A stretch of DNA of 64,000 nucleotides. Source: Zonotrichia leucophrys gambelii. Its lineage: Eukaryota > Chordata > Aves > Passeriformes > Passerellidae. Position 1 is the stretch's first letter; every line of letters begins with the position of its first letter. The DNA lies in assembly GCF_028769735.1 (NCBI RefSeq), contig NC_088171.1, forward strand, positions 96,723,412 through 96,787,411. Reading direction: 5' to 3'. Under the pieces are notes generated by a model. The model did no database searches, was not told the DNA's origin, and was given only the letters and a program-made list of their open reading frames with translations. Of the stretch, positions 50,690 to 61,208 are shown in pieces. A program made the translations under genes and the position numbers.

Positions 50690-51400
50690 GCAAAACTGAC
50701 AAACTTTTGCATTGTCATTACTGGCTTTGCATTGACAATGCATGGCTGCCACAGACACAGTGGGAGCTTCGGATGACACTGATTAAAGAAATCCTCCCAC
50801 TGAGTGTCAAGGTGAAGGAAAGACCCCCTTTGCTTTCTAAACCTTTCCTCAGAGTCACCTGGGCATGGCTGGATCCAATCCTAGGCCCAGACTTAGTCAA
50901 CAGTTTGCATCCTATAAAGGATTACACAGATATAATTGAACCTTTATACAATCCTGTTCTACAGGATTAAGCATGGCAAAACAAATCTCTTTTTATGAAT
51001 ATAATAAATAATTTATTCAAATTGATTCAAATAATTACAATGAATAACTAAAAATACCTTAATCAGAATTAGTCGCTATACAATACATATATTTGTAACA
51101 ACTACTACTACAGCAAAATCTATTTTGAAGCAATTATATTAAAGCAATTATAGTAAAGCTAGCAAAACAATTATTAAGCAGAGATTGATACTTACCCATA
51201 CCAATGCCTGTGAAATCTCTTTCTCTCAGCCTCAAGGAGTACACTGAGGCGCATGCCCACTCAAGGGCAGGATCTTCACACACCTTAGGGAGACATGCAA
51301 AAGTAGTCACTGCAAAAGTGGGACTGGCCTCTTATATTATAAAGTGATTGTCAGTCATATGCATTTCTTAGATTATGTTCTGTCAGGTTTACTCAGGTAA
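50690..51400 (-). mobile_element. Candidate LTR or LTR-proximal sequence of an endogenous retrovirus
   Basis: On the minus strand the segment shows a TATA-like ATAATATAAG (51331-51340), then a GC-richer stretch with CATGTCTCCCTAAGG, a strong splice-donor-like GGGTAAGTAT at 51191-51200, an AT-rich part with AATAAA (51012-51017), and CTTAATCCTGTAGAACA (ending at 50955) as a possible TG...CA terminus. Below that, a GC-richer part down to about 50690 could be a further part of the same element. This promoter-to-polyadenylation order resembles a retroviral LTR, and the sequence resembles what I recall of a repeated avian element, but I cannot fix its ends or family. The 103-codon plus-strand frame at 50659-50970 is antisense to it and probably meaningless. 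Confidence 0.4.
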
Positions 51401-52140
51401 ACATGCTTAAAAGGTGTCAGCAGCTCTTTGGTTCATCCTGGCTCTCCCCTCTCTATCAGGGCCTGCACACCTTGCTGCTGCCAGGCTTAGTCAGCGAGCA
51501 TCTGTCTTGCATGTCCTTCTGGTGAGTCTGACAGTTCTCAAGCTTGTCTCAGCATTCTTCAACATTAAAAGCAGCAGAAAGACCTCTTTGCCTGATCTTA
51601 TCACTGATCAGCAGATCTTCCCTGCTCCAGCAAGCAGCAGACCCTCCTTGTTCAAGCCATCACTGATAACTTTGTAAAAGTGTGATGACACACACACACT
51701 TAAGGTTAAGGGACAAGATCAATTTCAATCTGCTGTATCTCTGCTTAGGTAGAGCACCTTGCTACAACAGCATGGCATTAATGGTGTTAATGGCAGGAAT
51801 GGCAGGAACAGCGGGGTGACTGCTATGAAGGATTCTTTCACCCTGGCTTAGGCCTCCTGCACCAGGGCAAATCCAGCAACAAAAGCTGAGTCACTGTTGG
51901 AGTGATGACTGGAAAGTCTCCTCTGCGGATCACAGTAATTACAGAAGTAATCCTGCCAAATATCCTACCTCTGACCCAGGTCTCATGCCTCTAAGTAACA
52001 TTCTGCACCAGTTCCTGGAACATCAATTCTGACAGTGCTGGTTAAGACCAGGGGCATTATTGACAAGTGATCCCACTCTACCCAGCTTCCAGTTGTGTAA
52101 GAGCTTGGAATGACAGCACCTAATCAGAGCATGCTGTTTA
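51401..52140. other. GC-richer sequence beside the candidate LTR
   Basis: This stretch is less AT-rich than the flanks and may be U3 or internal sequence of the element below it, but no retroviral protein signature is visible in any frame. A short (CA)n run lies near 51690. The 87-codon plus-strand frame is not recognised. Confidence 0.4.
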
Positions 52141-52741
52141 ACAGCTGGTGCCTCATAGATGTACATATCTGATGATGCCACTTGGTCTCTCAATAACTAT
52201 TAATCGTGTCTACTCATGCACTCACTCTCTTCCCACCTCATTCTTTTGCCATTTTCATACAGGGATAAACAATCCTTACAGGCAGTATGAAAACTTTGAT
52301 ACAGAGAAAACACAGAGAGAAGTGGCTGCTGTAAAGAAACAAAACAATCTTCTAGGGAACCCAATTAGACTGCTTTTCATGAGTTAGCCTTCCTACACCA
52401 TGCTTTGTTTATTGAATCCATGGAAAGCTCTAAGCTAAATGGTATAAACAATACTAGTTGTTAAAGCATCTATTTCAGTTTGATCCACAAAATATTATAA
52501 AACATTGCAACCTATATTTTATTTTCCTAGCAAATTCAATTTTTTACAAAACATCTGTTGGGAGTCTAAAATATAGTATTCATAAAGATACAAACACTTG
52601 TAAAAGCACAAATCTGTGCAGCTCAGATTTCAGCTAATAGCATTTTCTGAGAGAGAAAACCACAAAAATAACCAAAATATACTTCAATTGCCAAATAAAA
52701 TCAATAACTCTCCCTTTTACTTTCCTGAAATTTTGTTCAGT

Positions 52742-52992
52742 ATCACAGAACCACAGAAACACAGAATAATTGAGCCTTGAAAAGATCTTTGGAGATTGTT
52801 CAGTTCAAGAGCTCTTCTCAAGCAAGGTCAAATTCAGCATGTTGCTCAGTACTTTGTTCAGTCAGTTTTTGAGTATTTCCAAAGATGGAGACTCCACAAC
52901 CTCTCTAGAAACTTATTCCAGTTTTTAAACACACTCACATTGAAAAAGGTTTTATTCTCTTCTGTTTAAGTGTAAATTCCTATATTTCAGTA
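52742..52992 (-). mobile_element. CR1 LINE 3' UTR fragment (antisense)
   Basis: It opens on the plus strand with ATCACAGAACCACAGAAACA, the complement of the CR1 3' terminal repeats. It continues through GGAGATTGTTCAGTTCAAG, GATGGAGACTCCACAACCTC and CTTATTCCAGTTTTTAAACA to TCCTATATTTCAG at about 52990. Only about 250 bp of the 3' end is kept. Confidence 0.92.
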
Positions 52993-53885
52993 TTACTAAA
53001 TAAATAATTGAGGTTTCAAATTTTACTCATTTTCATCTGCGGCGCACGTGGACGTTCAATTTTCCACTTGCAGAAATGAAAAGCAAATGCATCACCACGA
53101 AAACTTCGAATATTTTCTCATAATTGAGGTTTTAGTTGGATTTGCTAACCTACAGGGTAACCAAGGGCAGAACTTTACCCTTTGGCATAGGATTTTTGTC
53201 TACTTTTGAGGCAAAGATCAGTGAAATAAAGTAGTTCTTTAATCACACTTCTTATTAGTTTTGATTCAAACGGGGACAACAGACAGTTGGCTAATTCAGT
53301 GCCATGAGACAGAGTGAACACACACCCTGTGCTAAGATCAGCCAGCTGGCACAATCAGCTGCTCCAGGCACGTTTCCAGTTCATGAAGTGGAACATTTAA
53401 CATATTGGTTCAAAACACCTACCCTCTTGCCAATCGTGTGAAAACAAAATTAGCTATGGTCAATTTAGCTATGTGCAGAACATAGAAGGATAACCAGCCA
53501 CCTTATTTAGCACTATTTCTTTGTCCCCAAGAGTGTATACATTTCATGCCTGTTGAATTATCAAAAGGGAAACACATTTCATGACTACTTTATTGGAAGG
53601 CAGAAAATAATCTACATGCTTTTGAAATTGGACCACCTCAAAGTCAGGATAGAAAAACTGTAAGAAGGTCTTGGTATGTAAAATTCAGAAGGAACTGTTA
53701 AAGCTCATTGCCAGCAAGTTGTAAATTTCTTTTTCTGGTCTGCTTTAAATATTTTGTCTCTTGAAGAGATCTTGTTTAATAGAGCAGAAATTAACTTCAT
53801 TGAAATAAATGGCCAAAAGCATTAAGAGTGGTTAGACATCTAAGTCCTATTGAAGATCCTACTTCACTTATGAGAATTTACTTGA
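52993..53885. other. Unique sequence with a small CpG cluster
   Basis: AT-rich, except for a tight CpG cluster with a CACGTG E-box at 53039-53110, described in the findings. No repeat or RNA gene was recognised. Confidence 0.6.
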
Positions 53886-54198
53886 ATAAATCACTGAATG
53901 TTTGTGGTTGGAAGGAACCACTGGAGACCATCTAGTCCAGCCCTCCCTGCTAAAGCACATTCCCCTGGAGCAGGTTGCACAGGACCACAGCCAGGCAGGT
54001 TTTGAATATATCCAGAGAAAAAGACTCCACAAGCTCTCTCTGGGCAGCCCCTTCCAGTGGTCTGGCATGCTCAAATTAAATAATTTTCTCACATTCATAT
54101 GGAACTTCCTGTGTGTCATTTTTTGCCTATTGACCTGTCACTGGACACCACTAAAAAGAGTCTGGCCGTATCATCTTGATACTCATCTTCAAGATGTT
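53886..54198 (-). mobile_element. CR1 LINE 3' UTR fragment (antisense), abutting a second CR1
   Basis: The plus strand reads TTGTGGTTGGAAGGAACCAC, CCATCTAGTCCAGCCCTCC, GGTTGCACAGGACCACAGCC, CTCTGGGCAGCCCCTTCCAG and CACTGGACACCACTAAAAAG. It ends at ATCTTCAAGATGTTT, exactly where the 3' terminal repeat of another CR1 begins. The most 3' bases are degraded. Confidence 0.93.
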
Positions 54199-54790
54199 TC
54201 ACAGAATCACAGGATACTATGGGTTGGAAGAGACTTGCAAGGATCATCAAGTCCAACTCTCAAACCCACAAACCCTTGGCATTATTAGCACCACGCTCCA
54301 ACCACCTGAGCTCATCTCAGATCGGGTCTGTGCCTATAGATAAGGTCGCATCAAATCCTCCCTTCTCCAAACTAGAAGCCCCAGCTACCTCAGTATCTCT
54401 GGATCCCTCACATCTCTGCAGCCATCCTCTGAATCCTCTCCAGAAACTCCACGTATCTCTCATACAGAGGAGCCCAAACCTGGACAAAGAACTCCAGATG
54501 TGGCCTCATCAGAGCAGAGTAGAGGGGCAGGATCACATTTCCTGACCTGCTAGCCAGTCTACTTGATGCAGCCCAGGATGCCACTGGCCTTGGCCAACCC
54601 CTCTCCCTGTCCACTCATGTAACCCACACTTCCTGAGCTCACCTGTGAGGATGCTATGGGGCACAGCAGCCTTGACATCCGCACATCCACTATTGTCCCC
54701 TCATCAGTCATGTCATTCCACCACACAAGTCTGTCAGAATGGATGATTTCCCCTCAATGAATCCATTTGACTACTCCCGATAAACTTATT
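54199..54790 (-). mobile_element. CR1 LINE fragment (antisense) including the ORF2 end
   Basis: It opens CACAGAATCACAGGATACTA, the CR1 3' terminus in complement, then runs through the 3' UTR into the ORF2 end. The minus-strand frame at 54408-54614 translates to the C-terminal end of the CR1 reverse-transcriptase polyprotein: short words such as LYSALMRPHLEFFVQVWAP and LERIQRMAAEM match the conserved CR1 ORF2 end. Further on, GAATCCATTTGACTACTCCC is another known CR1 ORF2 word. It is 5'-truncated near 54790 and inactive. Confidence 0.95.
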
Positions 54791-55376
54791 TCACTTCAAA
54801 TATTTAGAGAAGACATTCAGGACATTTTTAACATTTTTCAGATGTTGAGATGATGGAGAGACATGTTTTGTATTTTCATTTGTGGGGGAGTTTGCCCTCA
54901 TGGTTCTTTTCACCAGCACAAGGTGACAGAACACTTCTATTTTGTAACACTTGAAATTCAGATAACCAGATGAATTATGTAATTTTTAAAAATAATATCA
55001 TTTTAAAATTAACATATAGTACTAAAACTCTAAAATGCTGGATAAAAAGGCAGCCCTAGGTCTACTAATTTAAGTATCAGGGAAAATTAGCAGAGCTACA
55101 CCAAAAAGCAGGAAATTGTATAGCAATAGTAAAGTTACTAATAATAGGGTAATAACTGCAGGTCACAACCTGCTCTTCATCAAGTGCTCCATTTGGGCAG
55201 CATTGAAGGCAAAACCAAATGCACATGAGGATATGAACTTCACTTATTTCATATTAATTCTCTTTTTTTCATCTTATGATTCACTTTTAGTTCCATTGGG
55301 GTAATAAATTTGTGGTATTTAGCTCCAGAGCAGAACTTTGAATTACAGTAGTGTTTTTTATAACCTAAGTAGATAC
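54791..55376. other. Unique AT-rich sequence between CR1 copies
   Basis: No recognised repeat, RNA gene or exon. Confidence 0.6.
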
Positions 55377-55878
55377 ACAGAATCACAGAATCACTTAGCT
55401 ACGAAAAGACCTCTGAGAATAGCAAGTCCAGCCTTTGAGTGAACACCATGTTGTCAACCACAGCCCATGGCACAATGGTCTGGTTTAACATAGTCCAGTC
55501 ATTTCCTGAACAACTCCAGGAAGAAGGTGATGCTACCATCTAACTGGTGGTAGACATTTCAAATATGTAACAATCCTTGCTGTGAAAAAATTCCTCCTTG
55601 TGTCCAGCCTGAACCTCCCCAGTACATCCTGAGGGCATTTCTTCTTGTCTTGTCACTCATTACCTGGGAGAAGAGACCAACCCCCACCTGGCCACACCTT
55701 CCTTTCAGGCAGTTGTAGGGAATGGTAAGATCCCTCTGAGCCTCCTTTTCTCCAGGACAAACAAGCCCATCTTCCTCAGCTGCCCCTCATAGGACTTACC
55801 CAGTAGACCCTTCACCAGCTTCCTTGCTCTTCTCTGGACTCACTCCAGCACCCCAATATCTTCCTTGAAGCTAGAATG
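55377..55878 (-). mobile_element. CR1 LINE 3' fragment (antisense)
   Basis: It opens CAGAATCACAGAATCACTTA, the tandem 8-bp 3' terminal repeats in complement, and continues with GTCCAGCCTTTGAGTGAACA, AATTCCTCCTTGTGTCCAGC, GGGAGAAGAGACCAACCCCC, CTTTCAGGCAGTTGTAGGG and TTCTCTGGACTCACTCCAGC. It ends near 55878, next to an AT-rich tract. About 500 bp is retained. The 3' terminal repeats are the best preserved of all copies in the window. Confidence 0.95.
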
Positions 55879-55887
55879 AACTATATT

Positions 55888-55955
55888 TTTTTTTACATTT
55901 ATTTAATTAATTACAATTTATTATTAAATTTTATTAATTAAATTTTATTAATCTT
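55888..55955. repeat. AT-rich tract with a perfect 14-bp tandem duplication
   Basis: ATTAAATTTTATTA occurs twice head to tail at 55923-55950, inside an A/T-only tract that directly follows the truncated 5' end of the antisense CR1. Confidence 0.85.
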
Positions 55956-58900
55956 TTGGCTATGTTATATGAATAACAGATAAAGTCTATACTAATTGAG
56001 CAAAATAGTTCTTTACAACAGCATTTCTTGGAATGAACCTTTATCATCACACATATAAATCTTTATTATAAATGTTACGCTGAACTTACAGACCAATGTT
56101 AAATAAAATAGTGCAAATCATTCTTGAAAATAATTGCAAAATATGGAGAAACACTCTTATATGCAGTTTTCTTCTGTATATTTTCTATATCAACACACAA
56201 AAATCTCGGGTCATCCATGAACAAGAACAGGGCAAACTACTATCATTCAGAAAGAATTTATCATTCTGCAACAAAACTTTCATTTCCTCATTAGCAGAAA
56301 CAGAGTGAACGCAATGAATAGAAGTTTCATTATTTATTTATTCATTATCTCTGGATAAAAGCTAGAACCAAGGTTTTCCTTTAAGCCACTGAAACTTTAT
56401 TGATGTTAAAAGGTTGTGTGAGTTAGGCAGAAGAAAATGAAGTTGTTACTTTTAAATGCTGGGGTAATGGAGCCAAGCTTTCTTTCAGAAACAGTAAAGA
56501 AATGTGCTTCTAAGACCTTGACATTTAAATCTATTGTATGATCCGTGGTTTTCCATTTCTCTACCACTATCCATTAGTGTGCTAGGGTTTAGTTAGGATT
56601 TCTCTTTATAACTGAAAGGAGACACAGATATAATTTGACCTGATATAAGCTTATCGAGCTATTTAGACAAAACCACTTTTTCTTCTCTTGGTCATTATCT
56701 CTGAGGTGTAAGAGTTTCAGATTTTTTGGGGTTGCTTTTGTTACTAAAGCAAATGCTTTATAAATCAAAAGTAACAGACTTACAAATCTTCTATACCATG
56801 ACTATTTCAGACTCATAATACAATAGAACAGATTCACATTTATTTTTAAGCATAAATCAAAGTTATATTAGTATCAATGGCATGCATTATGCAATTTAAA
56901 TAATAAACCACTGGTTTACTGAAATGGGGTTTGATTTACTGTTCAAACTTCTATTGATGTGTATAGAGGTGTCTCTCTTTTATAAAGACATGGATCATAC
57001 CCAGCTCCCAGTGCTGTTCACAGTGTGGTATATTAAATCATCACCAGAAGTACCTCTCACCATAGGAATTTGGTAGAAAGAGTCAAAATATCGAGAAAAG
57101 AGAGAAAAAAAACCCACAGGGATTATCAACAATCTTGTACTGGAGTGGAGGGCAGGGCATGGCTGGTCAGACGAAGATCTAAGGATGTGGGAATACCAAA
57201 TGAACCACTAGAGTTTTTCTCACCTTTACAGTTGTGATCAGATGGGGTTTCTGTGATGCTCATTGGTGTGGCCAAGCAGCTGCTGTTTGCAGTTCAATGG
57301 GTTCTGGTCCTTTTTGACTGGTAGAGCTCAGGATAAAGGAGGGGCCATGACAGCAGAACAGAGCTTGACATTGACGGTACAAGGCAGGGTTGCAGAAGAG
57401 GTCTTCCTGTGACTGCTTAGATGATGAGGAGGTCAAGGAGTGAGGGGAAAAATAAATTTCCTTCAGACTTTTCTCCCCAGATAAAACAAGGCTGAAACTG
57501 TGGTGTTCCTGTAGGGTACCAGCAGCAGGGAAGTTTTCGGCTCAGGGAGGGACCTCACACAAAGATGCTTTGATCTGCTCCATGCAGTGTAAATATTCTG
57601 CACCAGGAAAGGCTCAAATGAGGGAAAGGGGGAGAGCCTCAATACTGCAGACAATAAAAATATCCAGCAGTCCCTCAGCTGCATCATGGAGTATGAATTT
57701 CTTTACAGTTTCAAGAGTTTTCAGAATTATGGTACAAGCTGTTACAAATCAATAAAAAGAGTTTGAAGTTATAGCCTTTATTTGAGTTTGGAGTGAAGTA
57801 TCTCCTGGTTGAACATCCAGCCTTTCAATGAATGAGCAAGACACAACTAACAAATATTCCCACCATTTTGATGCTGAAGAAACTCAAGCCCATTTTGAGG
57901 ATATTTTGGTAAATGTTAATATTAAGTTAGCTCTTGGTGTGTGACATTTGGCATTTGTGTGCAGCAGCCATAAGAAGATTGTATCTAGTCTTGTAACAGT
58001 CTCTGTAATATTTTATTTATTGATTGTTTCTTAGTTTTTCCAGTATATACATACCACTGATTCAAATCTGCTAGATTTCAAGGAAACACCTGCAGAATGA
58101 GTTCCATCTCTTCTGAATTGCTACCCCACATAACTGAGGCCCATGTTCAATAAATTCAATTTTTAATATCAGACTTTGTGAACTCTGAGAAACCAGGCAA
58201 CTAAAAAAAAATTTTTTAGAAATTAAAAATAAAGACACTTGTCTGGCTGGGGCAGAAGACACCCTTCCTGGAAGGGGAAGCATGTCTTTTGCCTTGCGGT
58301 GGAAGAAGGTTGGAAGGACTGTATGTGAAGCTCCATCTGGTTGCCCACAGGCCCACTCAAACAGAACACTCGCCTTCCAGGCTGCTTTCCACTTCCAGGT
58401 CTGTCACATTGTCAGACCCTGCCAACACCATTTTGGGGACACCAGAATTCTGTCCCCCACCATGGGGACACCACTGGAATTCAGGCTGGCCCCAGCTGCC
58501 TCCTCTGTTCACCTGTGGCTGCAGGCACATGCTGGCTCTGTGGCAAACGTTCCCTGTCTGTGCCTAAAACTGCTCACTCACACAGCATGTGTCCCTTTCT
58601 TCTGTCCCCAAGGATTTTTGACACTTTCAGGAGGTTGCTTCCATAGCTACCTTGAGTGCTCTATGATCCCAAAAATTCAGATAATAGAAACTAATAATGA
58701 TTTTTAGGTAAAAGATCTCACAAAGAAGTTTGTTCCAGAAGCCATAATGCTTCAATTTTATTTTTGTTTAAAGATATGGCTTTAAAAATATGTCTAGCAG
58801 AAGAAATACATCTTGCCAGCCAGCTTAATTATAAACACATTGGGTAAAAAGTGTCTATGGACTTCTCACTTTCCTTGTAAATGAACTTAGTCTGGACTAG

Positions 58901-60645
58901 ACTTTCACAAAACACCCAGGTTCAAGTTCTGTTGCAATGCCAACAGCTAATTACACTTCTTTCAGTTATGCTTTTTTATAAAATTAGCTGACATTATTTC
59001 ACTGACAGCTCCATGTCATGACACATAATATAACTATGACTTGTCAGCAGAGAAGTTAGAATCCCTCATTTTATGGAAGGCAGAATAGCTTGCATCTTTT
59101 TCCCAGAAATGTTGAATTTATGAAAATTGACCTTGAATTAATTTGACATGAAACCCATCTCAATGGAAAGATTATTATTACATTGTATTACTTGTTAAAT
59201 CATCCTATCATTATTTTTTTTCTTTTTCCTTTTACAGCTTTCTTTTTCCCTTCTGCTGCCTTTTTTTTTTTTTTGCAAAGACGAATGAAGTGACAATTAT
59301 TTTTTGAATTGCTGAGAGCTATTTCCTTGTTACCCGAAGATTTCAAGATTTCAGCAGTGACACCTTGCTCATACAGGCAGTGCTCATCATCTATTGGCAG
59401 ACAGTGTCAACTGAGAATCCACACTCATCATTACAAAAAGTAGTCAGCCTTTTTAAGGTACTTCTTTTTTTTGGGTCTCTTTTTGGAATAGGTAGTGCTA
59501 GAGCAGAAGAGCAGGAAGAAGGAATGTCTGCATGTCAGCTGTAAGGACAGCTTCTGGAGTTGGCCCTCCTGAAGGCTACAAGTCCAGGAAGAGCACTCTG
59601 TTGAACTACCCTTTCTTAAAAAAATAGCAATGTTGTTAAGGAACAGCAGAAATTCAGGACACTAGTGCACAAAAGAAAAAAAATAGCTATCAAAACAAAA
59701 CCAGTCTTCTTTTATGCTTATTGATTTCTTCTGTCAAATCAAAATGGGGCTTGAAATCTCCTGCTTTAAATATCTTTGTGTCATTTTTGACAGCACAAGC
59801 AGAATATCTCTCTAATGGTGTTGTTACAATTAATTAATTTCCTGCTTTTGTTATGGCAGAAAAAAATCTCTTTCTGTATTCATAGCAAACATGTTAATAT
59901 TTCAATTATGCCTAGAATTCAGATATATGAAAGATCCAATTTAGATTACTTTTTTAAAGCCTCATGAAAGCCAAAAATAAATATTCGTCATAAGAAATGC
60001 CTAACAAATCACATAAAGAGTAATGTTCATAAAATAAATAATCATATTTTCATCTGTTCTCTTTGTGGCACAAAGCAAAGGCCACAGAAATCTAAGGAAC
60101 AGTTTTTCAATTACTTCAATTGATTTTAAAACAATCTTTGGTTACATGAAAATGGTGAATCTGATGCTACTCTTAAGTCTACTACTACATAAGTATTCGC
60201 ATTATTTGGTCCAGAGATAACTGGGAGACTTAGACAATGTGAGAACTTTGTGGTACATTTATTGTCATGTATCCAAGGACTGCAGAGTGCTATAACTCTA
60301 CACCCACAGAATAGCCCAATTTTTATGTCCCCACTAAAGCTGAATGGATTAATATCTTCTTTGTGAGGAAATAAATAACACACCGGTTTGTGCCAAATGA
60401 GCCATTTGGAATTGGACTCTCATAGCAATCTGAGGCCACAAACACTGTGTGCCTACTCACTTCCTGAGGACAGGAGTAAGAGGCCTTGGAGTAAATGGGC
60501 TGCTGAGATTGTAGGCAATTTAGAAAGGTTTTACTGCAGCTGAACAAGAGATGTAGAGACAAGACGGATTCCAGGAGTCATGCTGGGTCAGCTCTCTTAC
60601 TGAAGTGCCCTCCCTCTTAACTCGATGAGGAATTTCATCAGCTGT
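55956..60645. other. Unique sequence with two GC-richer patches
   Basis: Mostly AT-rich. Two patches are GC-richer: 57120-57700 and 58230-58660. The latter allows overlapping plus-strand frames of 141, 101 and 92 codons in three registers, which shows that it simply lacks stop codons because of its composition. Neither patch matches the LTRs or CR1s here. A pyrimidine tract with a good acceptor-like end lies at 59215-59239, but no exon follows it. Confidence 0.55.
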
Positions 60646-61208
60646 TGTACTGGTTTTGGCTGGAGCTGAGTTGCTTTTCTCCACAGCAGCTAGGATGAGG
60701 CTGTGTTTTGGATTTGTGCTGTCAACAGTGCTGATAACACAGGGATGCTTTTGATACCACAGAGCGGCACTTGCACAGAGCACGTGGTTTTTTTCTGCCA
60801 CTCACCCCAACGCACTAGTGAGGAGGCTGGGGAGGCACAAGGAATTAGGACAGGACACAGCCAGGACAGCTGACCCTGCTGACCAAAGGGACATTCCAAA
60901 CCTCATGGTATCATGCTCCATTATAAAACTGTCCGTGAGGAAGGTCATCTGTGGCTGCTGACATCTGTCTGGGGACTGCTTGGGCATGAGGCTGTGAGCA
61001 TTTGGGGTTTTTTGCATCACTTGGTTTAATATATTTCCCTCTTTAAAATTTTTCTCTGGTTTCTGGTTTTTTGGATTTCTGTTTTTTATTTTATAATTAT
61101 TAAACAGTTTTCACCTCAAACCATGAGTTCTCTCACTTGTACAGCTCTAATTCAGTGAGTGGCTGTGTGGGGCTGAGCTGCTGTCTGGGGCTAAAACACA
61201 ACTGCTGT
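60641..61208. repeat. 5-bp target-site duplication (GCTGT) around LTR copy C
   Basis: GCTGT at 60641-60645 directly precedes the TG start of the LTR, and GCTGT at 61204-61208 directly follows its end. A 5-bp duplication is the size expected of class III (ERVL-type) integrase. Confidence 0.75.
60646..61203 (+). mobile_element. Solo LTR, same family as copies A and B (copy C)
   Basis: A 558-bp LTR starting TGTACTGGTTTTGGCTGG. It contains TGTTTTGGATTTGTGCTG, ACACAGGGATGCTTTTG, GAGGAGGCTGGGG, a TATAAAA box at 60922-60928, an ATTAAA polyadenylation signal at 61099-61104 and CAGTGAGTGGCTGTGTGGGG near the end. It is flanked by a perfect 5-bp direct repeat, so both ends are placed with more certainty than in copies A and B. 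The last base appears mutated (CT in place of CA). There is no internal viral sequence, so it is a solo LTR left by LTR-LTR recombination. Confidence 0.88.

Noticed and set aside
50659..50970. 103-codon plus-strand frame
   Set aside because: Antisense to a probable LTR-derived segment and without a recognised domain.
57120..57760. GC-richer patch with ATAAAA and a polyadenylation-like AATAAA near 57751 as a possible last exon
   Set aside because: No convincing acceptor with an open frame joins it, and frames on both strands are short.
59215..59275. Very strong acceptor-like pyrimidine tract (TTTTTCCTTTTACAG)
   Set aside because: No open frame or donor follows within a usual exon length; the downstream sequence is itself a T run.
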